Shown: piece by piece, positions 40,041 to 55,000 of the stretch | How positions within the stretch are numbered: the stretch's first letter is position 1 | How the letters are laid out: each line of letters opens with the position of its first letter | Origin: Diadema setosum | Taxonomy: Eukaryota > Echinodermata > Echinoidea > Diadematoida > Diadematidae | Reading direction: 5' to 3' | Assembly (NCBI RefSeq): GCF_964275005.1 | Contig: NC_092699.1 | Span: 19,684,833-19,748,832, forward strand | DNA length: 64,000 bases | Notes under the pieces: generated by a model | What the model was told of the DNA's origin: nothing | What the model saw: only the letters and a program-made list of their open reading frames with translations | Database searches by the model: none | Translations under genes and position numbers: made by a program

Positions 40041-43000
40041 GTAATGACACTGTCACTAATTTTTTCAGCAGACTTATTTGATGTGCTATTTATCCATCAG
40101 TAGAACCGCAAATAAGGCAAATTGCAAGTGCATTGCTTTTAAAGCAAAAATATAGTACTTGTAAGGGCTGTAAATTCATCTTCTGCCGATTGAAATTTGC
40201 TTGCAATGCATTGGAAAGCTTTACCCAGAAACTTGTCCTACTGATGCAATTTACCCAGATAAAGACTTGTTTCGTAGTATTTTTAGATAACAAAGTGAAA
40301 TAATAAAAGTCGCTATTCCCACTTTTATTCCTAAAGCGCCCTCCCCATTTAGTAATGGTTAGGTAGAATGTTGCTACTACGTGATGATCGAATCATGTCC
40401 ACCTTGAATGGCTCCACGGGAAGTCCTGATTTGTGAAAAATTAGACTCGCTAAATATATGGCATATCAGTGTTTGAGTGCATACAATATTCAACCTACAT
40501 GTACATAGGGGCTACAAGTTTGATATGTGAAATTTACACTCGCCCTCTTTTGTTGGTTACTGACTTTTTATCTAAGTATAGAGCTTGCAGTAAACTGAAA
40601 AATATTTTAAAGATATATGAAGAAATATATAAAAAAATATTTTAAAGATATATGAAGAAATATATTAAAATATATTTTAAAAAATAAAAAAAGCATATAA
40701 CATAGTTTATCAAGCCACAAGATTTCTTTTCATTGCAACAATTCTACACCTTGGCAGGTAATTACATAGCTCTTTTGGAAGATGAGACTGGCACATCCAA
40801 TGCTTTGAGAGTCTACTTTAACTGGCGCCAGAGTGGAATCCAGGAGAATGTGACCAAAGCACGCATAGCAGGGACCAGCTCACCGGTGCTCTCCCCATCC
40901 AGCGAGACCCCATCCAGACATCTTGAGGTAGTGGAGGTGCGCACAATGCGTCACATTCTGTGCATGGCGTGTTGCAGTGAGAACGGAAACCTGGTCGCTG
41001 GCATGAGTGGAGTCATCAGCATCTTCCGACTGACTGGCACTGAGGGCCACCATGACTTCCAGCATTTTATCGACATTGTGATTACCGGTAACAACTTCAG
41101 AGTCATCAATGTGGATATCCTCGGAGCTCACCTTGCTTTCACATCTAACCATGAAGCTCACATGTTGCTGCTCAATGCACAGAAGTTTAACATTACATGT
41201 TCATCTACTAGCAAAGTCCAAAGAAAATCTGCATCCTCAAAAGTGGATGTTCCACCTGTGGACAAATCTGACATCGACACTCAACAGCCACCTGCAAGCC
41301 TGCATAGCTCAGGATTTGTGAGGGACAAGCACTTTGTGGAGTGGAGCTGTGGACCCACTGGTTTGTCAGTGGACAACTCTGAAGGTAGCCGCTCAGAGCA
41401 AATCATCCAGAACTGCATCATGCTTCCCAGCATCTTGAATGAGGATTATGTGAAGCAGAAAGAAGGCCCTGCAGAGATCCTTGGTCCAGTCCGTGGTGTG
41501 CCAGGTGTAGCACCTTTCAAAATAAGACATGCAAAGTGGACAAACTCTGGCAAAAGGTAAGATGGCAAAAAGAAAAAAAGAAAAACCTCTCCATATAATT
41601 AAGACAAGGCAATAGAAATGTATGATCTATAATGTACTAGTTAGTGATTTCATATCTCTGTAAACCTGATGGTTTTACTATCATATAAATGTGTTCAACG
41701 CATTTATAAAAGGATATCACCCAACCTGCATACTGAATATCAGTAACTATATCATGATGATGATAATCATAATAATAATGATAATAATGATAATAGTAAC
41801 ATAGTTGAAATTTTAGGGCGCCTTTTCCACTGGATACAAAACGCTATGAGATGTCATCTCTGGTCCTCATAGGAGATAAAATATATACAAATTACCGGGC
41901 ATTGAAAGTACAAGCCCAGTGCATATAAAGGGATATCAAAATAAGTAGGTCTTCAAATTTTGTTTGAAGTGATCCAGTGTTGGTGATGGTTTTAGAAGAG
42001 TGCAAAATACAGTGCATATTTAACTGCATGATGCTACTGCATGCTCAACAAGAAAATTAATTGATCCAGAAGCACATGTCAGACAGTAAGGTTATGTCAC
42101 ACACATTATTCCTTCTGTTGTCACAGAGTCAATACCAGCTTGAGTAAAACATGCTTAGCAGAAACATTCATCCATCCAGTATGTACATATCAGCCTGTTT
42201 TATACATGTTGCACTGTGTCGGCCAATTATACACGTAATGTACATGACATGCACACTTGAGTTTCATTAGTGATTTAGTGACAGTGCCATAACCAAGCAT
42301 GCTCATATATTCAGATATTTGCATGCGTTGTAGTACTCGGTCTTGTAGAAAAAATTGCATTCATTCCTCATGATATAATCTCTCAGTATTGCCATGTCTT
42401 CCACACAGAACTTTAACTTTTGTCGTTGCATTCCCGAACCTGCAGAGCTGGTGCTGAAAAGGTTGCATCGTACATCCATCTCTTGTACTGCAGATTTCCA
42501 ATGTCGGAAGCAGGTCTTACAACAGTGCAACTCTTGCCGACTTATGAAAAAAGTAAAAGAAAACATGGGCAATCTGCCTTTTAAACTTCAATGTTTAACC
42601 CATATCGGGCCAACGCACTTGTGTGAACAAACACCACAGTGGCCCAGCACCGTTTGCATACACACGCCGACAGGCAGACAACTCTCCAAACAATCGCTCT
42701 TCATTAGCAAACAGTAGACAAAACATAAACAAGTTATATATCATTTGAAAGAGGATAAAATTCCCTTTTAAATGATATATGACATGCTGCCATTCAATGC
42801 ACAGTGTAGTCATAGCAGTCACCAGTAGTGAAGTACAGTCATCCAAAAGTTACGAAATCAATTTGTTTGTTTGCTTTCATTCATGGATTAAAAATAGTAA
42901 ATGTTGTAATTTTACACATACAGTACAGGAAATGAAATGATCAGATTGTCAGCTCTCTAAACATATAAACATCATGACCATTGATACAATAATTACAGGT

Positions 43001-46000
43001 GTATGTTTATATTTATGACGATGAAGCCATTGCGAGTGCACGGGAAATCGATGGTATAATGTGTGCATCCTATAGTGTGTTGAAGCGAAACTCGTCACGA
43101 TAGATACAGCTATAGCTTCTCAGGTTTGACTGAATTATACAATTATTATACATACATGTGGATGTACATGTGGGACTATTATCACAGTCGAATCATCGTC
43201 CTGCAAGTGTCCAAACCTCCTCAAAAACTGCTGCAGAAAATCCAAAATCGAGCACTCCATACAGCTGTACATAGTCCCCTCTGACGCTTCGTGGTTATTC
43301 GCGTTATTCCATGTAAACACACATTTTTTTTCCAATGATTTTTACGATTTTGTTGGTGTTCCACTGACAAAAATTCTTGAATTATCACAGACAGTGTAGC
43401 AAAGCGTTCTGGGATATGTTGTCAAAGGTTAGAAGGTTGAAGAACTTTGGAATGACGTCGTTTATATGTCAGCTCATTCACTACGGGATATTCCGTATGT
43501 GGCCCCTGTGGCGTTTGAACGAACTACTGAATATCCTGTAGTTGGCCCGATATGGGTTAAATATAGTATTATGTTCTGTAAATAAAATACCTCATATCTG
43601 TGAAGAAGGATTTGTAATGTTTGTGTGGGGTTTTTTTAAGATATATATTTACTTGAAATCTAGCATGATGAATCTCATTCTTTCTTTTTTTTCTCCCCAG
43701 TTAATGTGGCTCCCATTATTTCATAAAAACTGTGTTTCATAGCATTTGCTTCAAATTGGCCTGTTTATATATATTTGTATTATATATATATTTTAGTGCA
43801 CAAAGACAGTTCTGTGTGCAGTTAGTTGATATTGCAAAGAACTTGGATTTATGCTACAATGTAGGTTGTAGTATACAGACTTACAAGTTTGAAAACAAAA
43901 GTGTCACATACTGTGTAATGGATAAGAAGTGAGATTCTTGCTTAAACCATCTGTTTGCATTCTAGAAATTCTAAAACATGTGTCGCAAAAAAAAATATAT
44001 AACTTTTGTGAAATGTGTGTTTGTCTTTGTTTCTTTGTCCAATTAGTTCCATTTTCACTGGATGCCATAAGAACCTCTGGAGAGGGAACTTCTGAGTCAT
44101 TCCTTGCTCAAAGTTTGGTTGGAATGTGCTGTCTACTCAGCACTCCAAAGCAGGGCCTTGTCTACGACATCTTAGATCAAGTGCGCCCTCTCTCTTACTA
44201 TCTCTACACAGCCAAGGCTATTGCCATAGATGTAAGTAGCACCAGTAAAGATGTCATTCTTTCCTCTGTGAAATGATGTTTCATGATGTGAACCAGTCTT
44301 GTTATGTGCAGATGCAAACCATGTTCATTAACCTGCAGAGTCGATATGGGCATGTTGTGCAAATCAAACATTGTTGGGCACAATTTACCATCAGATTGAG
44401 ATCATATAATTAATTCACTGATTCATTCATGGTTTATCATGATTCATGGTAGTGCCATACAGTCTGTATCAGTCACATAAATAAAAATCATTTCAATAAC
44501 GAGCAAGAAGTGATAGGAATATAAGATTTACGATAAAGGAGAAAGAGTAAACGTGTGTATCATCAAACTTGTAAACAACAACAGCAACAAGAAAAAAAAA
44601 AACACACAACTTGTTTGCATAGTCGTATGCCGGCCTATACATGGAGGCGCAACCAGGTGTTGAAGGAGATTGAGAGATTGGGAAGGGCAGCAGTGGAGGC
44701 AAGAAAGGAGAAAATGGGTATCCAGTTTGTAAAGGAGGGGGTGAGATGCAGTGCGAGGAGGAAGGCCCAAGAGGATGACGTTGGTGGAATATTAGCAGGA
44801 GGATAATTGGGAGGTGCAGGTGGATGAGGGGAATCATACGCTTACACATTGAGGTGGGTAAAGAGGACTTGTGGAGCAGTGGAGACAGGATCTGCATGGA
44901 TTGATGGGAAGGCATGGGGGTAGGGGTGTAGAGGGAACATTGGCGATCTTGAGTGAAAATGTTGGAGGGTATCAGTAGCTGGAACCATCAGCTAGAGGAG
45001 TAGGATTCCACCTTGGAATCAGTGATGGTGAGATTGATACTCTCATTAGTGTTATGGAATTGCTGGGAATTGTGGGGAGATGTCAATGGGGGTGCTATAT
45101 ACAGAATACCAATGCAACATGCTCCAGCCAGGGGGAGATGTCCAGTCCTTTTTTAAATGACTGAAACACTGCTGATCCCTGGTGTGCTGCTGATGACCCA
45201 TTTAGCATTGGCAGGATTCAACATTTTTGTTGTTGGTGGTACTGAGAACATATCAAAACATTAATTACATATTAAACAGCATGTATTCATGCTTATGTTC
45301 ATGCTCACATACACCAAGGACACAATATGCAATGAAAATGGCTATAAAGATGAGTTCTCATATACAGACATAATGATAAGGGTATCTATGCTATTGCTTC
45401 AGTGTCCGTAGGACTCTTACCCTTGAACTAACAAGAATTATTTTAGTGACATTAGTATGTATGTGATGAGTTATACCGACGTTGAAATGAAGGATTGCTA
45501 GGTTCTGATTCCAGCAATTTTCAAACTGAGGAGAACTTGTTATATTTACTTTAAATCATGCCTATTACCTCTCATTTTGGCATACAGATGTACATATTCA
45601 TTTTAAAAGAAATGTAGAATTTAGAGAACAAAGGGCATTGGTCATTTATGAGTGCAAACAGCTCTCAAAGCTTTAATGCTGGGAAAATATCTATTCATTA
45701 TTGAAACCATCTCCATACAAATGTGATCTTGTTGCAGGTGGGTCATGATTTCCTGTATGCTGTGTCTCCCAGTGGACTGGAGACAAAAAGCTCAAAGCTT
45801 TAATGCTGGGAAAATATCTATTCATTATTGAAACCATCTCCATACAAATGTGATCTTGTTGCAGGTGGGTCATGATTTCCTGTATGCTGTGTCTCCCAGT
45901 GGACTGGAGACGTACTCACATCGGATTACTGCCGCAGCCATCCACAATACAGAGAGCATTGATGGTGTGTCCAATGTGAGTGCATTTATATGTCAGGATT

Positions 46001-49000
46001 GTTGTGTATTTGTTCATTGATCATGGGTTGGTTTATAGAATTTTTTTAATAAGACTGGAAATAATGCATATGGGGCTGTTTGGAAAGAAGGTGCACAGAG
46101 CACTTGTTTCGCCAAACCATCTTTTTATATGCACCAATGAAGCATTGTATTCCACAACAGGCAATGATTATAACATAGGATGTAGGAATTATGTGGGAAT
46201 AGGTAGCGTAAATTGGGGGGGGGGGGTGAGGTGGTAGGAAAAGAACGGAAGGTAAGGGTGGGGGCTTGCATAAAGGGCAGATTAAGGAATTAATGATAAG
46301 GGAAGAAATATTGTTGTTTGTGTTATGGGGATGGAAGTTGTGTATTTATGTGTAAAACGGATGAAAGATGTGTATTTATGTATAAAACGTTTCATTCACA
46401 TATGTTTACTGTGCTCATTGACAGGAGATATTATGTTGTGTATATGATATTTGTATTTCCACATTCCTGATTGTTCAAGAGAATGACTCAATTGTACTCA
46501 TGTTATGTTACGTATATTCATTTTGTATATCTAACCATTCAAGTGGAATGTATGGCAACTAATGAAATCGCAATAAAACAAAAAAACTGGAGGAAAAAAT
46601 GTATGAATGTGTGCACTTATGTTCATATTCAGGTGGATGCATTTGTATGCCTTTGCCAGCAATTGTGATATATTTTATCCCAGTTTTCTTGCAAAGTGAA
46701 ACCTTTGCAAAGTGTGTTCGTTAAACATTACTCTCATATGATGTCGTTCTCAGCAGTAGTCATGCCGAATGGTGATGTAATTTTTTTAATGGAAATTATC
46801 TATTCCTGTGTAATGAATCCTTGTCCAAAGGCATGTCCTGACCCCACTACCGACATCTGCCTGGTGAGCTTGCGGCCATTCCTGAGTGTGCAGACTGTTA
46901 CGTCATGTGACCATCATGTGATTCTCATGTGCAAGGAGAAGAGCAGTGGAGAGCATGCATCAAATAGGTGAGGCAGACATACGGGGCAGCATTTTTGTGT
47001 TAGAGGGTGAATGCACCATTTCTGCAATGTATTGCAATTTGTAAATGTTTCTTTTCTAACAGCCAAGTAAGAAAGCATATCATTTACCTGCTCCCTCCCA
47101 TTAAGTTCCACAAGCAGGAATTCATTTAGTTGTTGCTAGATAGGGCAAGCTACCGGCAAGCTTTGTGGTTTTTAAGGGCAACATTTGTGAATAAAGCATG
47201 CATCAAATCTGAATATATCACAGAAGCAGTCTATTGGAATGGTCTGCAATGGTAAGCTCTTTGCTCTTTTTCTTCTTGGGACCGTACTGCCATGGTCAGT
47301 GACTTTGGACACACAGATCATGAAGTTGCACCTGTTGAATGAATGCAAAAATGTTTGCATATGTATTTAAAAGCCATTACTCTTCTTTTAGGTTGTGTTT
47401 CTTTAAATCATTACACCTGTTCCATTGCCAAGGATGTTTTAGGTTCTGTCCATGTGTACATCAAGCAGGTCTACAATGGTGGAAATGCCTAACTTCTGTG
47501 TTACCTTTTCAGTGACTGGAGCGTCTATGTCCTGCAAAAAGCTCCAGCCACTGACCTCCATGTGGACATGATTGAGATGGCCACGAGTGTCCGTCAGGCC
47601 AACGTCTCAGCCTACCAGCACTTGGTGTTGGAGGCCCACCTTCTGGCACGGGCCAAGCTGATGCAGTGTTGCTATGGCAACAAGGATGTTGGCAGTGGTC
47701 AGGAGGACAAGGATGCTGAGTATGAGGCGATGAAAAGACTGTTTCAGGAAACCAGTGCATTACTCGGACAGGTCTACGCTGGGTGAGTCTGTATCATAAT
47801 TTTGTATTCAATTGTTGTGTACTTTCAGTTTCAGTTTAGCTGTAAAGGTCACAATACGAAGGTAAATATCCTGTTATCAAGCTTATTATAAGAACAAGAC
47901 ATGTCTTAAAGGTAGATAGTCCCAGTAGTGTAGAGGGCGCTGTTGATGATGCTGCCAATCACCGTTGGCATTGATTCGAAGATTACCGAAGTTGAGCTGT
48001 CATCAAGAGTAAAGTGCGTAGGTGTTGCTAAGTAACATTGCCTTCGTTGTCTTCTCTGCGCATTGCGCAGTCTGTAGTAATGCCAGGGTGCGTGCATATG
48101 TGCTTGTTATTATGACATCACAAAAGAAGTTTGCTAAAGCTGTCGTCCCCCTCAGCCGAATCATGAGCCGAACTGTGATCCGACCACTGACTACAGTGAA
48201 TTGGACTTCTTCGGACTCGGGAAAGTTGGCCAAAGCGTAAGCGCTAAAGAGGAGTCAATAGCGTAGGTCTCTATAGGAAACTTGCGCCGTGCACCCATGT
48301 ACGCATTTGACTAAAACACCGGGACCATGCACCTTTAAGACATGTCTTGTTGGTGATGCTGTGTATTACTATTGGCTTGTGTCATTGCCTATCTTCATCA
48401 CCTGCTGTTTGGAAAGGAAATAAAAAGGAGCTGTAAAACCTGCATGCTTCATCACTGGATTAATTATATTACATTGTAGAAACATGCCATTTATCCATGC
48501 TGAGATTCGTTTGAAGAATCGAACATTTCTAGCCATTTCCAAATATTATTCCATACAAATATGTATTAAAGTGTCAAAGGAGATGTGTGTAACTGGAGAA
48601 GTTGGTGGTTAATGAACATGATAGAAAGCTCAACTTTTCTACATTGTTTGTTTGTTTGTTTTTTCTTACTAGCAAAAATGTTTCAGTTTTGTAATGTTTC
48701 AGTGTTGTAAAGTGCCAACTTAAACAACACATGGACATAAATTATGCTAAATGTGTAGGCTTGTCTTGAATTGTGTCATGTCTTATCAGTCTATGACCAC
48801 TTTTTGTGTGTGTGATGGTTATTGTATTATCTCTCTTCTCTTCATTCATCATCAGAAGCACTTGTGAGTCAGAGTGGCCACTGACCCTCCCCTACCTGAA
48901 CATGTCTGAACGGCCTATCTCAGAAATCTTGGCATCCGTTACAGGATCTCTGCAGGAGCAATTCAAGCAGGAGGTGATTTTCTCTCTGAATTCTCATCTG

Positions 49001-52000
49001 GCTACCTTCCACTGTCTTCAGATTTCTTCCATTGTCTACAAGCAGTTTATAGTAACCCCTCAGTAAACTAGACATTTCTCATCTTAAAGGAGACCTCTGG
49101 ATGATTTTCAAATTTTTACATTTGAACATATATAAATTAGTTATACTGGGTACAGAGTTTCAGGATTTATGATGATTGGGATGAAAAATAAGAATGTTTT
49201 CGAAGTTTATAACAAATTGCAATGAACAAGGATGATGACATGGCAGCCTCACCATAAGAATGCATGAGATGTGGCTCAAGGAAGCAGCTCAAAAGAAGAA
49301 GGCATGCATAGATTACTCACAGGTGAGCTTGCAAGCATGCGGTATTGTAATGGAATGACACTGCTACATTTCTGAGATATGTGAGGCTCCTATGTCATCA
49401 TCTTTGTTCAGTGTAATTTGTTTAAGGTTTTTGAAAGTACTGTTTCTCTGCTCAAGAACCACAATAAATTCTACAAATCTATACATGAAGCTATTGATTT
49501 ATGTACTACATGATGTGAAATTATGAAAATCGTCCGGAATGCCCCTTTATCTATTTTTGTGGCTGCTAGGCAGTGGTGATGCAGACTACATGTGATAGTG
49601 TTTTTAGGCTGTCTTTCTATGTCTTTCTACAGTGGTGTAAAATTCAAACAAAGTCATGCCTGTTCCAGACACAAAGTGAGTCAGTTGTAGTAAAGAGGAA
49701 AGGGTGGAGGCATGTGTGTCAGTTCTATTGCATTAAATTTGTGGTTTGTGGTTGTTAAAGCAACTAGAAAAGCACTCAGCCCAGACCCCTGCCAAGTAGC
49801 TCATTTCCACCCATATACACGCATGCCGAAAATCACCCAATTTCCCAATGATAAAAAAGCCATGTGTTGTACATCATCAGATTTCTGTGGTGCGGCACCG
49901 TGAGCAAAGCACGCACAGGCTTTAATGTGCATATGCAGACCTCAAATATGCGACCCTATTTGCCAAAAGAATTCATCAAATATCCCTGATCACTACCAAA
50001 ATTTAATTATCTGTTCCTTGTGTCATTATCAACTTTTCCTGTAAGTTTCATCCAAATCCATTCACAACTTTTTGAGTTATTGTGCAAACAGACAGAAAAA
50101 TCAGTACTGGCAAAAACATAACCTCCTTGGCAGAGGTAATAATGTTTCTAAATGTGAGGTATCGAGGGTTACACTTACCTTAGCACCCACCCCACCCCCC
50201 CCCCCCCAAAAAAAAAAAAAAAAAGAAGAAGAATTTGTTAGATGTATTGAAAATAAATGCATTGAGAGACATGGAAGTTTTGTCTTTGAAACTGTACATG
50301 TTTAGGTCTATAGGAAAGAATACAGGTAAAACTTTAATTTCCAGTGAAAGTGGAAATTTTTAAATCTGTGGGAGGTATTCTGAAAATAGTTTTCAGTATT
50401 AGTTGGAGTGTATTCAAGCAGAGATGAAGGATGATTGCTTTGTTTTGGAGTCCTGTCTCATGTAGGACTGCCCACGACATGTTTTTGGAAAATACAAGAA
50501 TGGTCAGCAACTGGAGATATTATTCTTAAAACTGAGTACCCAATGATTTCATGCTGCTATAGACTTTGTCCAAATAATGATCATAAGGATTGTTGTACAC
50601 TAGACCAGTTTATGAACATATATTTAAGTCAAAAGCATGCTTTCATAGTGTTTGTTTGTTTATTTTTTTGACAAGCAGAAATTGTGCATGAGGCCTAGTT
50701 TGCATGCAAATGTAATTCCCAGTATTTTGATTTATGAGTTCTTTGAATTTTGATAATTTTGATTTATTCAAGCAGGAATAGGTGAGTAAAACAGCTTGTA
50801 GCTGTATCCTCAAGAAAGTTTGTCTTTGAAATTAATGCATAATTAACCTGGGGTATTTGCACATTGCATTTCATATGCTTGTGTCCAAAGACAGTATAAG
50901 ATGAAAAGATAAAAATCTCAAGTGAAATGATAATTATTCCTTCACATTTTTGTATAATTTTCATATAATTTTCATGAAGACTCAAGCTTCTATTTCATGT
51001 TCTTTCTTGAAAAATAGCATTTGACCGAGCTTTTTAGAGTCACCATGAGCCCTGAATTGAAAATAGTGTGCAGCTTTAATTTGTAGTTTCCTCGAAGATT
51101 TGCAATGTCACTGGGACTAAAGGTACTGTCACCTCTTTAAGCATCAGTATGGAATCATTTTCATGAATTATTTGCAAATACTCTCTGTCACAGGAGACTT
51201 TCCTGTGAATGTGGGAAATGAAGGCCCTCCCTGCAACTGGGATCTTTTCTATTATAGTCAATGGTTGACTTCCTCCAAATGCAACAGATTGTTAACAGAC
51301 CATTCATTCAATCAACTCTTTCAACTTGCGCAATAAGTGTGCCTCAAAATAAGTAGCCAATCACACCGTGTTCTTACAATATAACAATTGATTTATTATA
51401 CTGGTTTCAAAGTTGTGATGGTTTACAAGCTTAATAATAAGTACAAACTTCAGTACAGATTCCCAATTCCTAGACTTGATATCAATCTTGGTTGCTCTGC
51501 TCAGTTGTTCTAGAAGTTCTCTCGTTGGGTTGCTCTAGACTGTTGAAGATGCCCTGCCTGGAGTAACGGGTCATCTTCCTTTATGATCGTTGGCTCTCCA
51601 ACTTTTTGTCCTCCTTGGAACCCCAAACTTAGGTCTTCCCTCCTTGGAACCCCAAACTTAATGACATCCACATTTAAGACAGCATGAGACATACCATCAG
51701 GGATACCCTGTCCTTGTATTTTGATGTCATTTAGGGTCTACTCATTCCAGACACATTTAATTCTAACCCACTGTCTTTTACTTTCATTGTGCATCACAAA
51801 ATCTCCTTATTTAGTCATGCTGATGCAGGCTCAAGTCCCACTGTCTGTCTAACAATTAAAGCAACATAAGTTTTTACATGATAAATATTGCTAAAATGAG
51901 ACAAATTATTACATGATATATAGAAAATATGTCTTGTCATGACGCTCATGTTAGGATAAATGACAATGAAATCGAAGATAAATCAAAGACAAAAACTTAC

Positions 52001-55000
52001 CAATGTCTTAATTCTTTCCAGGATCTGTCACTTGGTCCAGGATTGGCCAGCTACCTTGATTTTAAGCTGTTTTCTGGAGATGCATGTGAAGTGGGAATGG
52101 ACAAGGTTTGTGTGTAATCATTACTGTCTAACCGACATTACACATTTACTTCATAGTGGCCACTAGAGAAGTGCAGGGAGATTATTTCTTGGTGTGAAAC
52201 ATAATAAACATGCTGCCAGATGAAGGGGATGTAATTTTGTAGTTATAAACTCCTTCCATACCCAGACAGCTTTCTGATATTCAACCTCAATGTAAAATGT
52301 AATTTATGAAGGAGTAAATAACACAATATGAACTACAGAAGAGGATATGTATGTTGCCACAAATGTTTCTTTGTATACTTTTCTGCTGTGAAAAAAAAAA
52401 AAGATAACGACTCAAATTCATGTACAATACAATACAATACAATCAGATCATTTATATAGCGCCCTTACACAGTCAATGACTGGTTTCACAGCACTTTACA
52501 ACATTCAGTTACAGATTGGCATCAAAAAGAAAAGTCTTAAGATTCTTCTTGAAGACATCAAGGGATGGAGAAATGCGGACGCACCGAGGTAGATCATTCC
52601 ACAATCGCGGTGCAGCCGTCACAAAAGCATTGTCCCCCGCTCTACTGATTGTTTTGGGTACATGGAGTAAGGTGCTATCTGCACTTGAACGTAGTCCAGG
52701 GCGAGCAGAATAGTATGGGGTGATCAGAGATCTAAGATAAGTAGGAGCTTTCCCTTGAAGACACTTGTATACAATTGTCAAGATCTTGAAAACAATGCGC
52801 TGTGCGACTGGTAGCCAATGTAGCTGCTTCAGCAAGGGGGTGACGTGATCGCGCCTACGGCACATGAAGATGAGTTTTGCGGCACGATTCTGTACCCTCT
52901 GAAGGCGCTGGACCTGCTGGGAATTGATGCCATAAAGCAGCGAGTTGGCGTAATCCAGTCTGGATGCACAGATGGCTCTGACGGCATCCTCACATGCTTT
53001 CTTGTCAATGAATGGTCTAATGCGAGCGATGTTGGACAGATGGTAATGCTTGTCCATCTTAAGTGCAGAGTCAAACTGCACACCTAGACTCGTTGCTGAC
53101 AGCTTAGCTCTGATAGGGATGTCTGAGATGGTAAGCGTGACATTCTCTAAACGATGACGGGATTGTGTACTAGCAATTACCACAAACTCAGTCTTGTCAC
53201 AGTTGAGCTTCAGCATATTGTCTTTCATCCACCCCTGCAGATGTTCAATGCACCTGGACAGTGAAAGAAGAGCTTGTTTTACAGACTCAGGGGTTTTAGG
53301 ATCCGCAAAAGCATACAGCGTCACATCATCCGCGTACGACTGGACATGCACACCATCATACTGCTCAGTTATGTCTTGTAAAGGATGAGTGTACATGCAA
53401 AAGAGTCTTGGGCCAACCACTGACCCTTGTGGAACACCGTATTCCAAGGACTCAGGAGTGGACAATTCACATGCAACTCTACATCTACTGGTGCGGCCTG
53501 ACAAGTAAGAGGCAAACCAGGAATGTGCGGTGCCTGTGATGCAGAACAAGTCAGATAGTCGACGGAGTAAGATGGCATGATCCACAGAGTCAAAGGCGGC
53601 CGAAAGATCGAGTAAAACAACAAAAGCAACAAGTCTTCTGTCCAAAGCTTGAAGGATGTCACTCTTCATCTTCAGCAGTGCCGTCTCTGTGCTATGATCT
53701 TGTCGATACGCTGACTGGCAATCGTTGTTCAGGTCATGCAGTTCCAGGTGCTCTGAAACCTGGGCCAGTGCTGCCTTTTCTATTATCTTTGACAGGAAGG
53801 GTAGGTTCAATACAGGTCGATAGTTCTTTAGATCATCTCGATCCAGGTTTGACTTCTTAATTAAAGGAGTGACAATCGCTTCCTTAAGACACGATGGGAA
53901 TTCACCAGAATCTAATGACGACCTGACTATAGACACGATGTAAGGTAGAAATGTGTCCATGCACTCCTTCAGCATCCACATTGGCAAAGGGTCAAGTGAA
54001 CAAAATTTGTTTGGAGATGAGGAGATAAGTTTACGCACCGTATCAGCAGAAATAACATCAAATTCAGAGAACTCGGCAACACCTGACGTTAGTCCACTGG
54101 CTGTGTTATCTCCAGCACTACATGTCGAATTTGCTGATGAGGAAACTGATGAAATCAGGGTTTCACGTATTTTCACTACCTTCTGCTTGAAAAAAGTTGA
54201 AAATCTGTTAGACAGATCAATTGCTGAGACATGGCAAGGCAGAACCGATGGCTTTCTATTCAATAGAGAATTGAGGGCACGGAACACAGTCTTGGTGTCA
54301 GCATCACGCAATTGGTTCATGTAGAATGAAGACTTCTCTTTGCGAACGAGTCTGTCAAGGGTATGAATTTGCCTTAAGTACTTGGCGTGATCAGCATCAC
54401 TGTGACTTTTATGCCAAGATCGTTCAAGCCTGCGTCGGGTACGTCTGGCACAATAGATATTATCAGTATACCATGCTGGACGAGAACAATTTCTGCGCTT
54501 CCATTCAGCGGCCGGGCACAGGTCATCCAGTACTCTAGTGGTGGTGGAGTCGTAGAATTCAGCTTGATCACTGGGCGAGCTATCAAAAGGAAACTGCACG
54601 AAGGCTTCGGCAATCCTTGCATTAAACTCATCCTTATCCAGCATTCGAAAGTTACGAGAAACAGATATTTCATGCTGTGACTTGGGTGTAGCTACATCCA
54701 GAACACAACTCACGAAATGGTGATCAGAGTACAATTTTTCATGGATTTGACATTTTTCCACAAATGACTCGTCATTGGCTCTCGAAATGATTAGATCAAG
54801 AGTGTGTCCACACTTGTGTGTTGGGCCATGTACATGCTGTTGGAGACCAGCTTCTTCAAGAGATGAGAGAAACTGAGTTACATCAGGCTTGTTAGGAATG
54901 TCTACATGCATGTTGAAGTCTCCAATTAACAGGAGTTTACCAGAACGTGTGGTCAGCTCTTTCACTAGCTTATCAAAATCTGCAAGGAAGTCACTTGTCT

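Larger units (their letters stand above)
48974..52021. other. HPS3 intron 8
   Basis: Contains the MITE at 49085-49549, a dispersed repeat at about 49900-50140, a C/A homopolymer at about 50190-50225 and a ~30-bp CTCCTTGGAACCCCAAACTTA duplication near 51610-51662. No gene was recognised in the rest. Confidence 0.5.

Noticed and set aside
42984..43120. Possible HPS3 exon encoding VYVYIYDDEAIASARE
   Set aside because: Phase does not fit the preceding exon and the sequence lies inside the piggyBac-like MITE.
44493..44915. Overlapping frames on both strands in HPS3 intron 4
   Set aside because: Purine-rich composition explains them; no family resemblance or splice support.
45738..45803. Upstream copy of HPS3 exon 5
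   Set aside because: Lacks a donor and reaches a stop after 21 codons; treated as a duplication product.
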